64,000 bases of DNA from Stereum hirsutum FP-91666 SS1 (lineage: Eukaryota; Basidiomycota; Agaricomycetes; Russulales; Stereaceae): the NCBI RefSeq assembly GCF_000264905.1, contig NW_006763137.1, forward strand, positions 1,480,339-1,544,338, given 5' to 3'. Below, piece by piece: positions 36,171-47,441 of this stretch. Under the pieces are notes generated by a model. It made no database searches and was not told the DNA's origin. It saw only the letters and a list, made by a program, of their open reading frames with translations. Numbering within the stretch: position 1 is the stretch's first letter; each line of letters begins with the position of its first letter. Made by a program: the position numbers and the translations under genes.

Positions 36171-37018
36171 ATGGACGGATGCATTGGAGTCGAAGTCCCG
36201 ACGCAGTATTCAGCATAGGGACCGAGGCTAGGTTTGCGACAAATACTTGTTTGGCGGAAGAACCTTTCTGCCTATGCTCGGGCTGGATCGCGGCTGCCGG
36301 GAGTTGCGCTGCAGCTGACATTGATAATGAGACCTCTGTATCGCCGACTTTGTCACGCAAGTTTTCTCGTTATGTCCGTCTCGGACAGGCTCTGTGCGTG
36401 ATTTATCACCGATGGAAGCGATTTGGCGTCGATTGTTGGCGCTTGCAGGGGTCTGACTCAATGTTCCGCCGTCGGAATGCTGGGAAAATATTGCAGTAAC
36501 TCTGCTTACTTTGGTGCTAGGACTATACGTACACTGCCAGACACCACTGATACTCTGCGACTCTCAAGGCGTGTTCTGGAGAATGACTCCACCGGGCGTC
36601 CTTGTATGCATCTGCTTCACACCGGATGTGCAAGCAACTTGTTGGAAGGAAATACTTGTCCGATCATCAGGCTCGCGACTGGACCACCCTTTTCCAACGG
36701 TGGCCCAACTGCGTCCACTTATCTGAGATGCTTTGAGCTTTAGTCGCACCTTCAGAAGTTCTGATCGTCGGTTCTCCATGTTTTCGCCCTTCGCACGGTC
36801 ACGTACTCTGTCCTTACATTGTCAGTCTTCGCCCTTCAGAAGTGCCATTCTTTTCGCCTGTACGTCCTTCATCCCTTCGCTCTTTATACTCTTAGCCGTT
36901 GGCCTTGTATTCTCTTGACCCAAGAACAAGAATGAGGTGCTCGATAGAATGTCAACAAATGCGAAGAAGGACGAGAACAGAACGTTCTATCCGGTCACAT
37001 CAGGGCCTCGCTAACGTC
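36171..37018. other. Intergenic, nothing recognised
   Basis: It separates the OYE-like gene 2 promoter from the LTR-like repeat. Short open frames lack family resemblance. Confidence 0.45.
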
Positions 37019-37752
37019 TTATAGACACAGAGGGATGGTGTTCTGTGCCCGAAAGCCGACGCCAGAACGGGAGAAAGAGGGAGTCTATGACCGGATAGTT
37101 GAGTGGGTAGATGGGTGGTATAGCGTGTGCCTGAGAGATCGCAGAAGTGGTGGCTAAGTAGATGGGTGCGAGTGAGAAAGTGGTATGAAGGATTGGATGT
37201 GAATCCAGAGCCTTCTGAGAATAAACGAAAGAACGCACCATCTCACCAAAAGAACATAAGTAACTGGCGTCTGTTAGCTTCCCTCGACGATCCGAAGAGC
37301 GGAGGTACTAGTCCCCTGGGCCACGGAGAGGCCGACGCCATACCAGGGGAGGATGCACACCGGAAGGGCCGATACGCAGACACATTCCCCCAGCAAGACC
37401 CCGGTCGAGGCGCAAGCTAGAAGGGTACACGTATCGACACATTCCTCCGGGTGCAGAGCCTATTAAGGACAGCAAGCTAGATAAGAAGAGTAGATGAGAA
37501 GAGGGGGGGATGAGGGAGAGGGGTGTCGAGAGAGGGGTGCTGGTGTGAACTTAGGCCAGAAATGGCGGGCCTTTTATAGGTTTGTCCTGAACTGAAGGAC
37601 GGCAGTCTGAGATGTAATGATATCCTGGTCGAAGGCAGTCTGTACGTGAGGTCGGTATCCGGCGAAACCAGAGGACGAGGCGGACGGGTGAGACACGAGG
37701 GGCCGGATGGTTGTAAGTCGAGTCGCTTCGACACGTCTCGATCGCGACTACT
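37019..37752 (-). repeat. LTR-like dispersed repeat, copy 1 (reverse orientation)
   Basis: Read on the minus strand it matches the plus-strand segment at 45705-46460. Shared landmarks, in order, are GCGATCGAGACG, CTCAGACTGCCGTC, a TATA box within TATAAAAGGCCCGCCAT, TAGGCTCTGCACCCGG, GGGGGAATGTGTCTGCG, a nearly identical ~60 bp tract ending GGACTAGTACCTCCG (37304-37365), and GAGATGGTGCGTT. Outer ends are less certain than the core at 37265-37700. The TATA box followed by non-coding sequence resembles a solo LTR; no coding capacity is shared by the two copies. Confidence 0.7.
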
Positions 37753-37978
37753 ACATTGATATGGAAGTCCATGTGATTCGCGGACAAACAGTTTAACTGA
37801 CTGAGACAGAGAAATGTAGTCGCGTAATTTTACACACAGCTGAGAACATACATCCAAACAAACCGATTGCATGGTAGTACACGAGCGATTGCAGCTACTT
37901 CTTTCTTCAACCTCTTCACCCCGTCTCTCCAGTCCAAATAAACGCCGTGATGGCGTCTTTAGCGAACTTGGTGCACAA

Positions 37979-39958
37979 TTACATGTGGCCTCGGATGGCT
38001 TGGGGCTTGTATGGTTCTTCCAGATATTTGACCTCATCTTCTGTCAGTGTCACATCCACCCCATCTAAGTGGAGAGCGTACGAATGCACGATCAGATCTG
38101 TAGACCAAGCACACACGCGGATAGAAAGGGGAGAGCGCACTGATGAGGTCCATGAGGTTCTCGATACTCGTAGTACCAACAATCGGTGCAGTAACCTCTA
38201 TGAACACGAAGTTCGTTCAGTCAAGTGTGAGTCATGTATGCAATTCGAGGAGCAATCAATGAATATCGCACCATATTTGCCTGAACACCACGCAAGGGCG
38301 ATCTGGGCCATGCTGACACCTTTCTTCTTCGCTAGCTCTTCCACACTACGGAACGAAACTTTAGCCAAAGCAATAGTGGATGCAACGAAATCTAAAGACT
38401 GACCGTTCGATGATCTCCGGTCCACCTGTCTTTGAGTAGTCCTGGAGGAACCTGAAGTAGAGACAATCAGTCAACTTTCTGTATGTTGGAGAAGAGACGG
38501 AATGTTTCAACGTACGGATCAGTAGTGGAGCGGTCAGTCTTGGCGCTGAGAGGTCGGGTGAGGAGTCCACGGGCAAGTGGGGACCATGGAATTGAGCCGA
38601 CGCCGAACAACTAATGAAGTAGTGGATCAAACAATGCCACCTCAGTACAAGCAACCAGAGAATCTGAGATGGAAGTGCCACCTTCAGAGTGGGCATCATC
38701 TCGCGTTCCTCCTCGCGGTAGAGAAGACTGTAGTGGTTCTGCATGCTGATGAAGGGAGTGAGGTTGTGGCTGATTGCGTAGTCTGACAGGGGTTGACACT
38801 TTAGTGGTGGAACAACATTTGAACGACGATATGTTGAGGCTTACTCTGCATGGCGTGGACTGTTTCGTTCAAGCGGAGAGTGCGCGGTAAGAAGAGACTG
38901 TTCTCTTTCGTAGGATCGAGAGTGTAAGAGACGTACATTGGTATGCATAGCAGGAGCTCATGCCGATGTAGCGAACATAACCGGCTTGCACGACGTCGTG
39001 AAGAGCTTGCATCTAGACACCAAAGTGTTGATGAGACTGGAAGCTAGAGCTCGCAAACTGCCATAGACACTTACGGTCTCCTCGATGGGAGTGTTGTAGT
39101 CAAACCTGTGGCCTATCAATAACAATCTCTGAGTATGACGTGCAGAGGAACCAAGTGCGCCACACATACATTGTAGCAAATCGACATAATCAAGCTGAAG
39201 CCGCTTGAGACTGGCCTTGATAGAATCAAATATGTTCTGTGCATAAGGTGCTCAGTGAGTTCATGAACGCCGACGGTCGTACGGCATCGGAGTTCACAGC
39301 GAAGATAGAGTTTGAAGGAGCCATACCTTGCGGCTGAGTCCAGTTTGATTGACGTATCCGGCTTGCTCGAAGTTAGGAACCCTGACCATGCTCTCGCTAG
39401 GGGTGCGGCCTACTAGCATGTAAAGCTGGGTCCAAATTGTTGTATCAGTTTTGCTCGTTCTTATAGACAATCTAGTGCAGACCTTGGTCATCACAACGAT
39501 CTCCTCGCGCGGTAAATTATATTTCTTGATGGCCTTTCCGAGGATCTCCTCCGATTTTCCGTTTGAGTATGTCTAGGAGGAAGAGCAGCGATAAACATGG
39601 ATTCAGTACATGGATGGAGTGATAAGCGACCCACGTTCGCAGTATCGAATGTCTGAACACCAGCGTCATATCTGCACATAGTATGCGAGTACTTGTTAGT
39701 GGAATAGCCCTGAAAGTCGACTGGGGAGAACAGGTACGCACGCTGCTTTGATGTGTTTCATTCCCTCCTCTTCTCCCAGTACCCAGTTCTGCCAGTCCGG
39801 GTGGCCATACTGCATCGTCCCCAGAATGATTTTAGACACCTTCAGGCCAGATTTGCCCAGGCGGACTGCAACATTGCCGTTCAATTGTCAGGCTGCCGTG
39901 CGTCCAGATCTAAAGTGATAGCCGTACCGTATGTCATCTTCTTTTCAGGGGCCGACAT
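37979..39958 (-). CDS. Aldo/keto reductase
   Basis: An NADPH-dependent aldo/keto reductase with a TIM-barrel fold, similar to fungal AKR9-type (aryl-alcohol or versiconal-acetate reductase-like) enzymes. It starts MSAPEKKMTY and continues across an intron with RLGKSGLKVSKIILGTMQYG. Next come YDAGVQTFDTAN with the catalytic Asp, YSNGKSEEILGKAIKK with the catalytic Tyr, EEIVVMTKLY with the catalytic Lys, and LDYVDLLQCHRFD with the catalytic His. Downstream are QNHYSLLYREEEREM and IPWSPLARGLLTRP, then SMAQIALAWCS and VGTTSIENLMD for cofactor binding. It ends PQAIRGHM. About ten short exons. All catalytic tetrad residues are visible, so it should be active. Aryl alcohol oxidation/reduction in lignin-degrading fungi is a common role, but the substrate cannot be told from sequence. 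Confidence 0.88.
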
Positions 39959-40036
39959 TGTTGGACTAAGTGTGCGCGACAGGTGTACGGACGGTCTTAG
40001 GGGTGGGTGTTGGGAGAGAACAAGAGTCTTCTTGTT

Positions 40037-40044
40037 CTTTTATA
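40037..40044 (-). promoter_or_regulatory. TATA box of the aldo/keto reductase gene
   Basis: TATAAAAG on the minus strand, about 80 bp upstream of the ATG at 39958. Confidence 0.5.
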
Positions 40045-40457
40045 AGACGGACCTTGGGATGCTGACTATTTGTCCTTGGAAAAGGTACCCACCTATCCCG
40101 TCATACCGCTTCTGACTATGGATTCGGCGGAGTCCCGTGAGGGTCATCGTGTAAGTCTTCTGCAAGTCAAGTGTTGCTTGATTGTCTCATTAATAGCTAA
40201 AATAGATCCTGTGCGTCATAGCGAGGGTAGAGAAGCATCATTCAGACGTATTTCTCGTCAAATGTCAGAGCTGGGGATTGTCGTAAACATTTTACTGGAA
40301 TATCCTTCAACGTTCAACAGGGGCGAAGGAATGCGATCTTATCTTATCTCTACCGTTCATTTCAATATCACTTGTTTGTCTCTGTTATTTTCGCAAGCTC
40401 TTGGCAGACGATCCCTTTCTGGCTTCAACGTCAACGCTAACGCCATCCACTGCTATC

Positions 40458-41127
40458 ATGTCTGGAGTCCGTCTACACCGCAGGACACAAGCTGAGGAGG
40501 AGGACGCATCGCAGCTAAAGCTTGGAGCAGGTGCGTCGTTATGGCTTTGAAGACGGTATAGCTTTCCAATACTTCGCTCGCTGTGTCGTGCAGAATTCAA
40601 CAACGCGGGCTGCCTCTTGATCTCAGAGGTCAAGTATCTGCTGGAGAACAGGGACAAGGATGCGCCAGATACTGCGTGAGGAAATCTTTAAGCTTTTATA
40701 ATCTTCATTCAGGACTCAATCCACTTTAGCGTGTACAACAAGACCCTGGACTACGTCAGGAACTTTACCAAGTTCAATACTACAGACTCTGCTTCTGCCG
40801 TCCGAGAGTACGTCTCATGCATGTCATACTAGCCACGTCTATGCTCGCAACATCACGCCTCCAACTCCATTTCATTTTCTCAATAGGACACTGCGAAGAG
40901 AACCGAAGTTGACTCAGTTCGAGACCGCTCAAATCGCCAACCTATGTCCTGCCGATGCGGAAGAGGCGAAGAGTATTATTCCAAGGTACGTCTCTTCGTC
41001 CTTACGAGTCATAGTGTTCGAGCCAGAACAAACGATTTCTGTGTCCTACAGTCTTGTCGAACTCGACGATGACCGTCTGCAGTCCTTACTGGACGAGATT
41101 CAGACGATGCGCAAGTTCCAGTCATAG
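40458..41127 (+). CDS. RPB4: RNA polymerase II subunit RPB4
   Basis: RPB4 pairs with RPB7 to form the stalk of RNA polymerase II, acting in initiation and in mRNA decay. Five exons, 40458-40530, 40594-40675, 40730-40807, 40887-40985 and 41052-41127, give 135 residues. The N-terminal helix region reads LKLGAEFNNAGCLLISEVKY and is followed by YNKTLDYVRNFTKFN. The C-terminal HRDC-like part, QFETAQIANLCPADAEEAK then IIPSLVELDDDRLQSLLDEI, is the family signature. The length suits metazoan-like short RPB4, lacking the insertion found in budding yeast. Splice phases all agree. Confidence 0.93.
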
Positions 41128-41383
41128 CGCAGCGTCAATCGGTGTTTTTGTGGCGTCCGATTTTTGTCTCAACTTTCTTTGTATGTAATACTACGGCTTT
41201 TCAGGAACTAGGATGCTCTGAGTGGTGAGCAGCGATCATGACATTACACATACAACATGCATACATCAAGCGAAACCGTCAACACGCCATCGTCATACAG
41301 TCTGCTATAATCCAAACTACGTACGATATACGACACATCAGCGCCCACGCCTCCATCCTACCCCACCACTCAAAACCTTCATA

Positions 41384-44061
41384 TCAACCCTCCATATCCA
41401 TCAACTTCTTCTTATCAAACACCTCTTCCACCTCCTCGTCCTGCCCCTCCGCATCCTCCACCTCCATCTCGATCTTCCCCTTCTCCGCATAATCCGTCGT
41501 ATCGAACTTCTTCCGCTCCCTGAAAGGATTTGCCCGCCTCTCGTTCTTCTTGATGACCGCGCTCGAGGGGATAGTTCCCTTGGGATTCAAGTACGAGAGA
41601 TCGTTCCCGCCATACGAGTCAATGGCACGGATCCAGGCATCGAATCTATGGTGTAACAGAAATAAGTGACGTCAGTTCATCAGCGAAGCATAGTCAGACT
41701 GAAAGAGCCATACACCCCGCCACGATCCTCGATGTCCCTCATCCGCTCATATACATGTTTTTGCTTAAACGCATCGATCGCCTCCTTATGTGCTTCGAAA
41801 TCGATTGGTGGACGATACTCTGCGTGGGAGGGGTCAAGGTTCGCGTTGATTGCGGTGATCTTGCGGTTGTACGAGTCAAAGATGGGGTGTTCGAGCAGAA
41901 GGCCGAGCGAGGGCATTTTTGGGATGAATACGTCGCGGGGCCCATAGAGCTGTGTTTAGGTGGAAGGGACGAGGATGTGATCAGCACAAAGCGAAGGCAA
42001 ATGTGAAGCTGGTGATATTCCAGGCGGTAAATGGGCACATACCTCGTCAATGACGTGCGCTGGAGTGCCTGTGCGCACCGACAAGACCAGAGCAGCCATC
42101 ATCTTACGCTACAACATGGCGGCCATCACCGATACAGAAGATTCGAATCAGCATAGCGCTTTCTCGCGACGTAGTTGACGGTGGATTTCCTAGACCTACA
42201 ATCTACATTTCGAAGGGATCATCAGCCATCGCATGACCCTGTTCGTTGTCTCCCAGATGGCAATGGAAGAACGAACCTGGTGGAGCATGAAACTCTGACC
42301 GTGGAACATAACGCTAACCCACTCCGTCTCGCCGTACACCGCAGGATCCGCGATCTTCGATTGCATACCGCCAATCAACCCATTAGCATCATTTAGTCCT
42401 GGGCGATCCACCACACCAAGAAGAAGGACAGGAGGTGGCAGGTATACATACCTCGATTTTCTTCATATGCCTCTGCGTGCTCCTATCCCCAAATTCCCTT
42501 CCAACCGTGAAATTGTGGAAATTATGCGTGGCCTCGAACTTCCTCGCGGTCTCTCTCAATTTCTCCATCATATCTGCGCCTACTCGCCATGTCCTCTTCC
42601 GCTTCAGGTCCTGCTCCTTCTCATCCTTTATCGACGGGTTGCCTTCATCCGAAGACTGTTCTGACCAGAATGGATGTGCAAATAATGAGGTCGGTGTTGG
42701 AGAAGTTGAAGGGGAAGAAGCTTGCGCGGATAGTGTTTTGTGGAGTCCGGAGCCGGGCTTGGGAGGTATGAGGAGATATGAAGGAAAGAAGTAGGTATAC
42801 TTCCGGCTATCGCACGACCTATACACATTCACCCCGCCCGCACATACGTATCAACAAGTCAGCGACCGTATCAACAATTTGTTCCGGGTCCACGAATGAA
42901 CGCATAGCGATTGGGTATGCTCACAGTCTGGCGTTGAAGGAGTTCTGTACGCGCACGTAGCCCCATAGACGGATTTCTGGAGGTAAGAGCTCATTGACTT
43001 TGGCGACGACATCTGGGACGCCGGGTATTTGGGTGATGATTTTAATGGAGACGACATTTCCGGCAGCGTGTACCCCTGCGTCAGTGCGTGCTGCACGACC
43101 TAGATTGACCTGTGATGGTTTGGTACGGGGAGGTATGAGAAGACCAGGTCTAGTATATCGATATAAGGACGTGGCCTACTTTGACAGGATCGTCTGCATT
43201 GTCTTTGGACACCGCACCTGCGCGTACGAGCGCGTCAAATAGCACGCCTTCAATGGTTCGTACGTTGGGTTGACTGTACAAATCCAAGGAAGATATATCA
43301 TAGATCAGCTTCCTAAACATACAAAACACGCCGAACAACCAGAACGCGTAGAGAAACGCGAGGACGTACATCTGCATCCCATTACAACCTGTTCCACAAA
43401 ATCCAATCAACAATGCACACTGTCTCTTCGGCAGCCTCGGAGCCTTCTCCTCTCCCTCCGGTCTCGCCTCACCCTCTTTCCTTGTTCCCCTCCGACTCCA
43501 GCCGTGACTCGCAGGGTCCTTGCCCGATTTTTTGTCCTTCTTCTTATCCGACTTTCCACTACCCTTTCCTTGACCTTGATTCCCAGAATCATTACGCTTC
43601 TTATCCTTGTTGCCATCCTTGCTCTTGGGTGCATCGGGATCTGTGGAGGATTGTGGTACGACTGGTGTGGCGTCAGAGTCCAGCTGTGGTGGGATACTTG
43701 CAGAGGCATCTGAATTGTCCAGGGGTGCAGAGGATGAAGCAGGTATATCTAGGTCCTGCGAAGTATCTAGAGCTGTTTCTTGCTGAGGCTGAGCGTCGGA
43801 CAAGGGAGTATGAGTTTCAGAGTCTGCTCTGGATCGTTTCGGCTCAGGAGTCGGGTCGGTACTGCACGTCTCAGTCTCTACAGGCCTCTTCGAAGGCACA
43901 GTAGACTGGTTTGGGTCCATTATTTGCGGACAGTTCGCACTAAAGTACGAAATATGCCGAAAATCAAAGCTGGATGGGTATGGACGTGTGCGGGGGAGGG
44001 AGATGCAGCGGCTGAGTTGACGTCGGGAAAAGCAAAGGAGCATGAGAGGGGCGACCCTCAC
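41384..44061 (-). CDS. PUS1: tRNA pseudouridine synthase, TruA/PUS1 family
   Basis: PUS1-type enzymes convert uridine to pseudouridine in tRNA and some mRNA and snRNA. A Lys/Asp/Ser-rich N-terminal region of roughly 200 residues leads into the catalytic fold: [19 protein letters not shown], then [19 protein letters not shown], and the catalytic motif [12 protein letters not shown] with the active Asp (near 43095). Later come [14 protein letters not shown], the second domain [37 protein letters not shown] and the C-terminal [16 protein letters not shown] strand (here [17 protein letters not shown]). It ends KKKLMDMEG. Two starts are possible: M at 44061 with an Arg/Ser-rich, mitochondria-like presequence, or M at 43920 ([13 protein letters not shown]) for a nuclear form. 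At least six introns. Confidence 0.88.
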
Positions 44062-44635
44062 AAAGTGCCGTGGGAAAGAGATACTTGTTCAAACAAAGCT
44101 GGTTCGTCTTTTTGCCACACGTCTTTGTTTGCATGTTGTCTCTAGCCAGCATCTCTATACGTATTACAATGGTAGCCTTGCCTTCTTGTCAACTATGTAT
44201 CTGAATCTAAGACATGTCTCTAGTTTGAAGCAAAATACACCGAGATCTCTGGGCTTCATGGGACGAGCAAGTGAAGACTGACTTGGGTTCGTGTTGCTCG
44301 CCGCTTGGATACAACTACTCCTTCTACTATGGCTTCGCACTGTGGCCGGTTTCTCAGATCCCGATATAATGACTACATTATACTAGTTGATTATCAACTG
44401 GGATTTCTCGCCAATTCAGTGCTTGACTGACTTGATTGAGAATGTACACCACTGGCAGGGGTCGTCCGGCATTTGATCGAACAGACCATTCAAAACTCAA
44501 TGCCACTGCCGACTCCCTCCAATCTTCCCATTTTTGTTCACAGACCACTATCTACCTCGTTGTGCGCGCCGGACGCCATATCCAACCTTTCCACTTTCAT
44601 ACCCTTAACACGAGAGCCCATTTACCAGTAATAAC
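44062..44635. other. Intergenic, divergent promoter region
   Basis: It lies between PUS1 (minus) and the RNase III-like gene (plus). Nothing else is recognised. Confidence 0.5.
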
Positions 44636-45502
44636 ATGTCCTTGAAGTCCAGCGACGACCCCTCAAAATATATATCAGTTCAGCAAACCCTAGTTGAGCC
44701 CATCGTCAACGCCATCCGGGTACCGGATTTCAAAGTCGAATGTCCTATCAAATCCTCTCGCATATGGAGCGCCCTCACCGCTCACCCCGAAGATTTCTCG
44801 CACAAGCGCGACGTGCTCATCGGTGGCGACGCGCTGACCTTTTGTATGACGGTCGCACTGCAAGGCTGTTTTCCTCGCTCAGCTAAGCTCATAAACGTAC
44901 GTCCGTCCCATGATGATGTGTTTCTCGTTCTGATTGTGTACTATGTGATATTTCGTTTCGTTTCGTCTCGTTTTTGTGATACTGTAGATCTTCCGCAAAG
45001 CCCTCCTCTCCAAAGAAGTCCTCGCCGAGCTTCTGTACAAGATGGACCCTACTGGTTCACGCCGCCACGACATTGCCGCAGCGCACGACATTCTCAAAGC
45101 CGCCATCGGACACGTCTTCAATAAGCAAGGTCCGGATGCCATTCTTTGTTGGATGTTTCGTACCTTCAAAGATCTCATAGTCGAGGCGATGCATACTATG
45201 AGGGAATGGTAAGGTTCAATTTACAACCGCCATTCTTATACATCCTACCATCTGTGCGTAGTATGAAGACTGTGTGCTGATTTGTGGGATTTCAGTCTGA
45301 AAGACGGGTCTCTGAGGCTGTGGTTGGATCTAGAAGAAGTCAAAGCGTTGCACGGTGGCGTTTGCCCGCCCGAAAGAGAATCGGAGAAGTCGGTGGAAAA
45401 GGACCTTGAAGAGGATAGTAAGTCTTTGCATCTAGATCGAGCATGGATCTGATGGCTGCTGATGATCATGTTGAAACTGCAGTTGGGCTTCCATACGACT
45501 AA
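44636..45502 (+). CDS. Divergent RNase III-fold protein 1, likely without catalytic activity
   Basis: Four exons, 44636-44896, 44988-45208, 45296-45417 and 45483-45502, encode about 207 residues. The fold is suggested by KRDVLIGGDALTFCMTVAL (compare the RNase III signature E-R-L-E-F-L-G-D-S), then IFRKALLSKEVLAELLYKM and DILKAAIGHVFNKQGPDAI (compare the second motif, D-x-x-E-A-L-I-G-A). The usual glutamates are missing in both motifs (D-V-L-I-G-G-D and D-I-L-K), so metal-dependent cleavage is unlikely. There is no double-stranded-RNA-binding domain. The gene at 47442-48345 has the same 261-nt first exon with a phase-0 intron at the matching position. Function unknown. Confidence 0.65.
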
Positions 45503-45704
45503 TTCGCTCGAAGAGACGGCCTTGGTCCACGTTTTATCGGTGCATTTCGACATCAGCTGGTCTGGATATACTTGTAGAGTCAGAGTAAGCAATAAACATA
45601 CTAAGTGTCCGATTCAGGCTATCCGAGTGTGGATCCCTGCCACCATTAGTGTGAGGTAGCTATAGGATAATGGGTCTGAGTATCGTAGCACGGGCTTCGG
45701 TGAC

Positions 45705-46460
45705 GAGCAGTCACGATCGAGACGCGTCGACGCGTCTGTGGCGGCTAGCGGACGCGACGCGACACGTTTGCTTCCTTCTGACTCGCGTCGTGTCTCGCCC
45801 ATCCGCCCCACCTGGTGGTTTCGCCACGTACTAACCTCACATACAAACCTCCGCCTCCGGCATCACCGGTGAATCCAGGAAATACTCAGTTCGCCTCAGT
45901 TCGCCTCAGACTGCCGTCGTTCAACCTGACGACTTCATTCGAACCCTGCAAGACTATAAAAGGCCCGCCATCTCTGGACAAAATGCCCCCCACCACTCCA
46001 GCACAACAATCCTCTCCCCTGCCTCACCCTGCCTTATCTTCCTGCTGTTCTGAATAGGCTCTGCACCCGGGGGAATGTGTCGCTGTGTAGACCCTTCTGG
46101 CTTGCGCCTCTACGGGGTTGCTTGCTGGGGGAATGTGTCTGCGCATCGGCCCTTCTGGTGTGCATCCTCCCCTGGTATGGCGTCGGCCTCTCCGTGGCCC
46201 AGGGGACTAGTACCTCCGATCTTTTGACCGTCGAGGGAAGCCAACAGACGTCGGCGATGTACCTATCGCCCCGAGATGGTGCGTTGTTTGTCTCAGTTTT
46301 CAGTGCCGGTTCCGTAGCTAACGGCTCGTTGTTGTGGTCTACTCCATTCATTCACTTATTCTCCCGCTCATCTAATCATCCCTTCTTCAGATCGATGACT
46401 CATTCTACCATCCGTCCAACTGCCTGCCCGTGCATGAGTGTCTATGGGTCTGTTGTCGTT
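45705..46460 (+). repeat. LTR-like dispersed repeat, copy 2
   Basis: The partner of 37019-37752 in inverted orientation. It has the same landmarks, including a TATA box within TATAAAAGGCCCGCCAT (about 45956-45972), TAGGCTCTGCACCCGG (46054-46070) and the highly conserved tract ending GGACTAGTACCTCCG near 46219. It lies in the gap between the two RNase III-fold genes. Ends are approximate. Confidence 0.7.
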
Positions 46461-47441
46461 TAGGGATCAACAATGCCTTAGTTATAGAAGTTCTCTTGTA
46501 GTCGACCTATCATTACTGCTGATGGATACAACTAGTCTTGTACGCTTCTCGCTCCATCCGCCACCTTCCTCCACGTTTAGAGACAGTTAACAGCTAGGAT
46601 CCACCAAACACAGAAGCTCTCGCTCAGGAAGATCGAAGGCATATAGTAGAAGACACGAAGACTCACCTTGCGGCCCGAAGGCTCGACAAGACGGGGATAC
46701 GCCGATAGTTTCGAGAACCGGCAGCCTCGACTCTCGAAGACCTGAAGTTTCAAAGACCGAAGGCAGGAACAATCATGGCCTGGAGATCGGAAGGACGAGT
46801 CCCTGCAGCCCGACGATGCGGGAAAACACTTAGTCGCTCGATGTTCGAAACTGAGTCTGGTACAAGCCCATTGGGCTGTGGTGGTACAATAACGGCGGAT
46901 GGTACAAACATGAATGTCATGTATGGGATAATAGGATGCGATTCTCCTCTATGCTCTACTTCTGCTATGCATCACAGCAGCGTAGCTGTCATCAACGACT
47001 TCGTCAGTATGGGCCCGGCGAGCTCGTTTCGCGGGTGGCACATAGTGACCCCGGACCCCCTGAGCTGACACTAGCGGCCGTTTCCTTTCTTTCGAACGCC
47101 AGGACTAATGACGAGACGTCGGACCAATCAACGCCGATATGACCATAGAAGTGTCTCGTCCACTCACCTGTTTCGCTTTAGGAAGCGGCGACAGATTCCC
47201 CCCTTCCCTCCCGTTCGTGATGGCTCCCAGCGCTTTCCTGATTGGTGCATGTACCAATGCCTGAATCGGTGGGGGCAACTTGGAATCGAAGCCCAGGCGG
47301 TGGGGTGGGCCTGGGATGCATTCAACTTCCGCGACAGCGGTGCTCGAGAGTTGTGGAGACTCAGAGTGACGGGAGAAGTTGTCGTTCTCTGCCAAACAGT
47401 AAAGTAGGAAGAGTCACCGCGTGAGAGAAAGTGCAGGAGGG
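46461..47441. other. Intergenic, nothing recognised
   Basis: Between the LTR-like repeat and the second RNase III-fold gene. Open frames at 46775-47068 and 47108-47407 have no family resemblance. Confidence 0.45.

Noticed and set aside
46077..46463. 128-codon plus-strand frame in the LTR-like repeat
   Set aside because: The other copy of the repeat has a stop at the equivalent place and no conserved frame, so it is probably non-coding.
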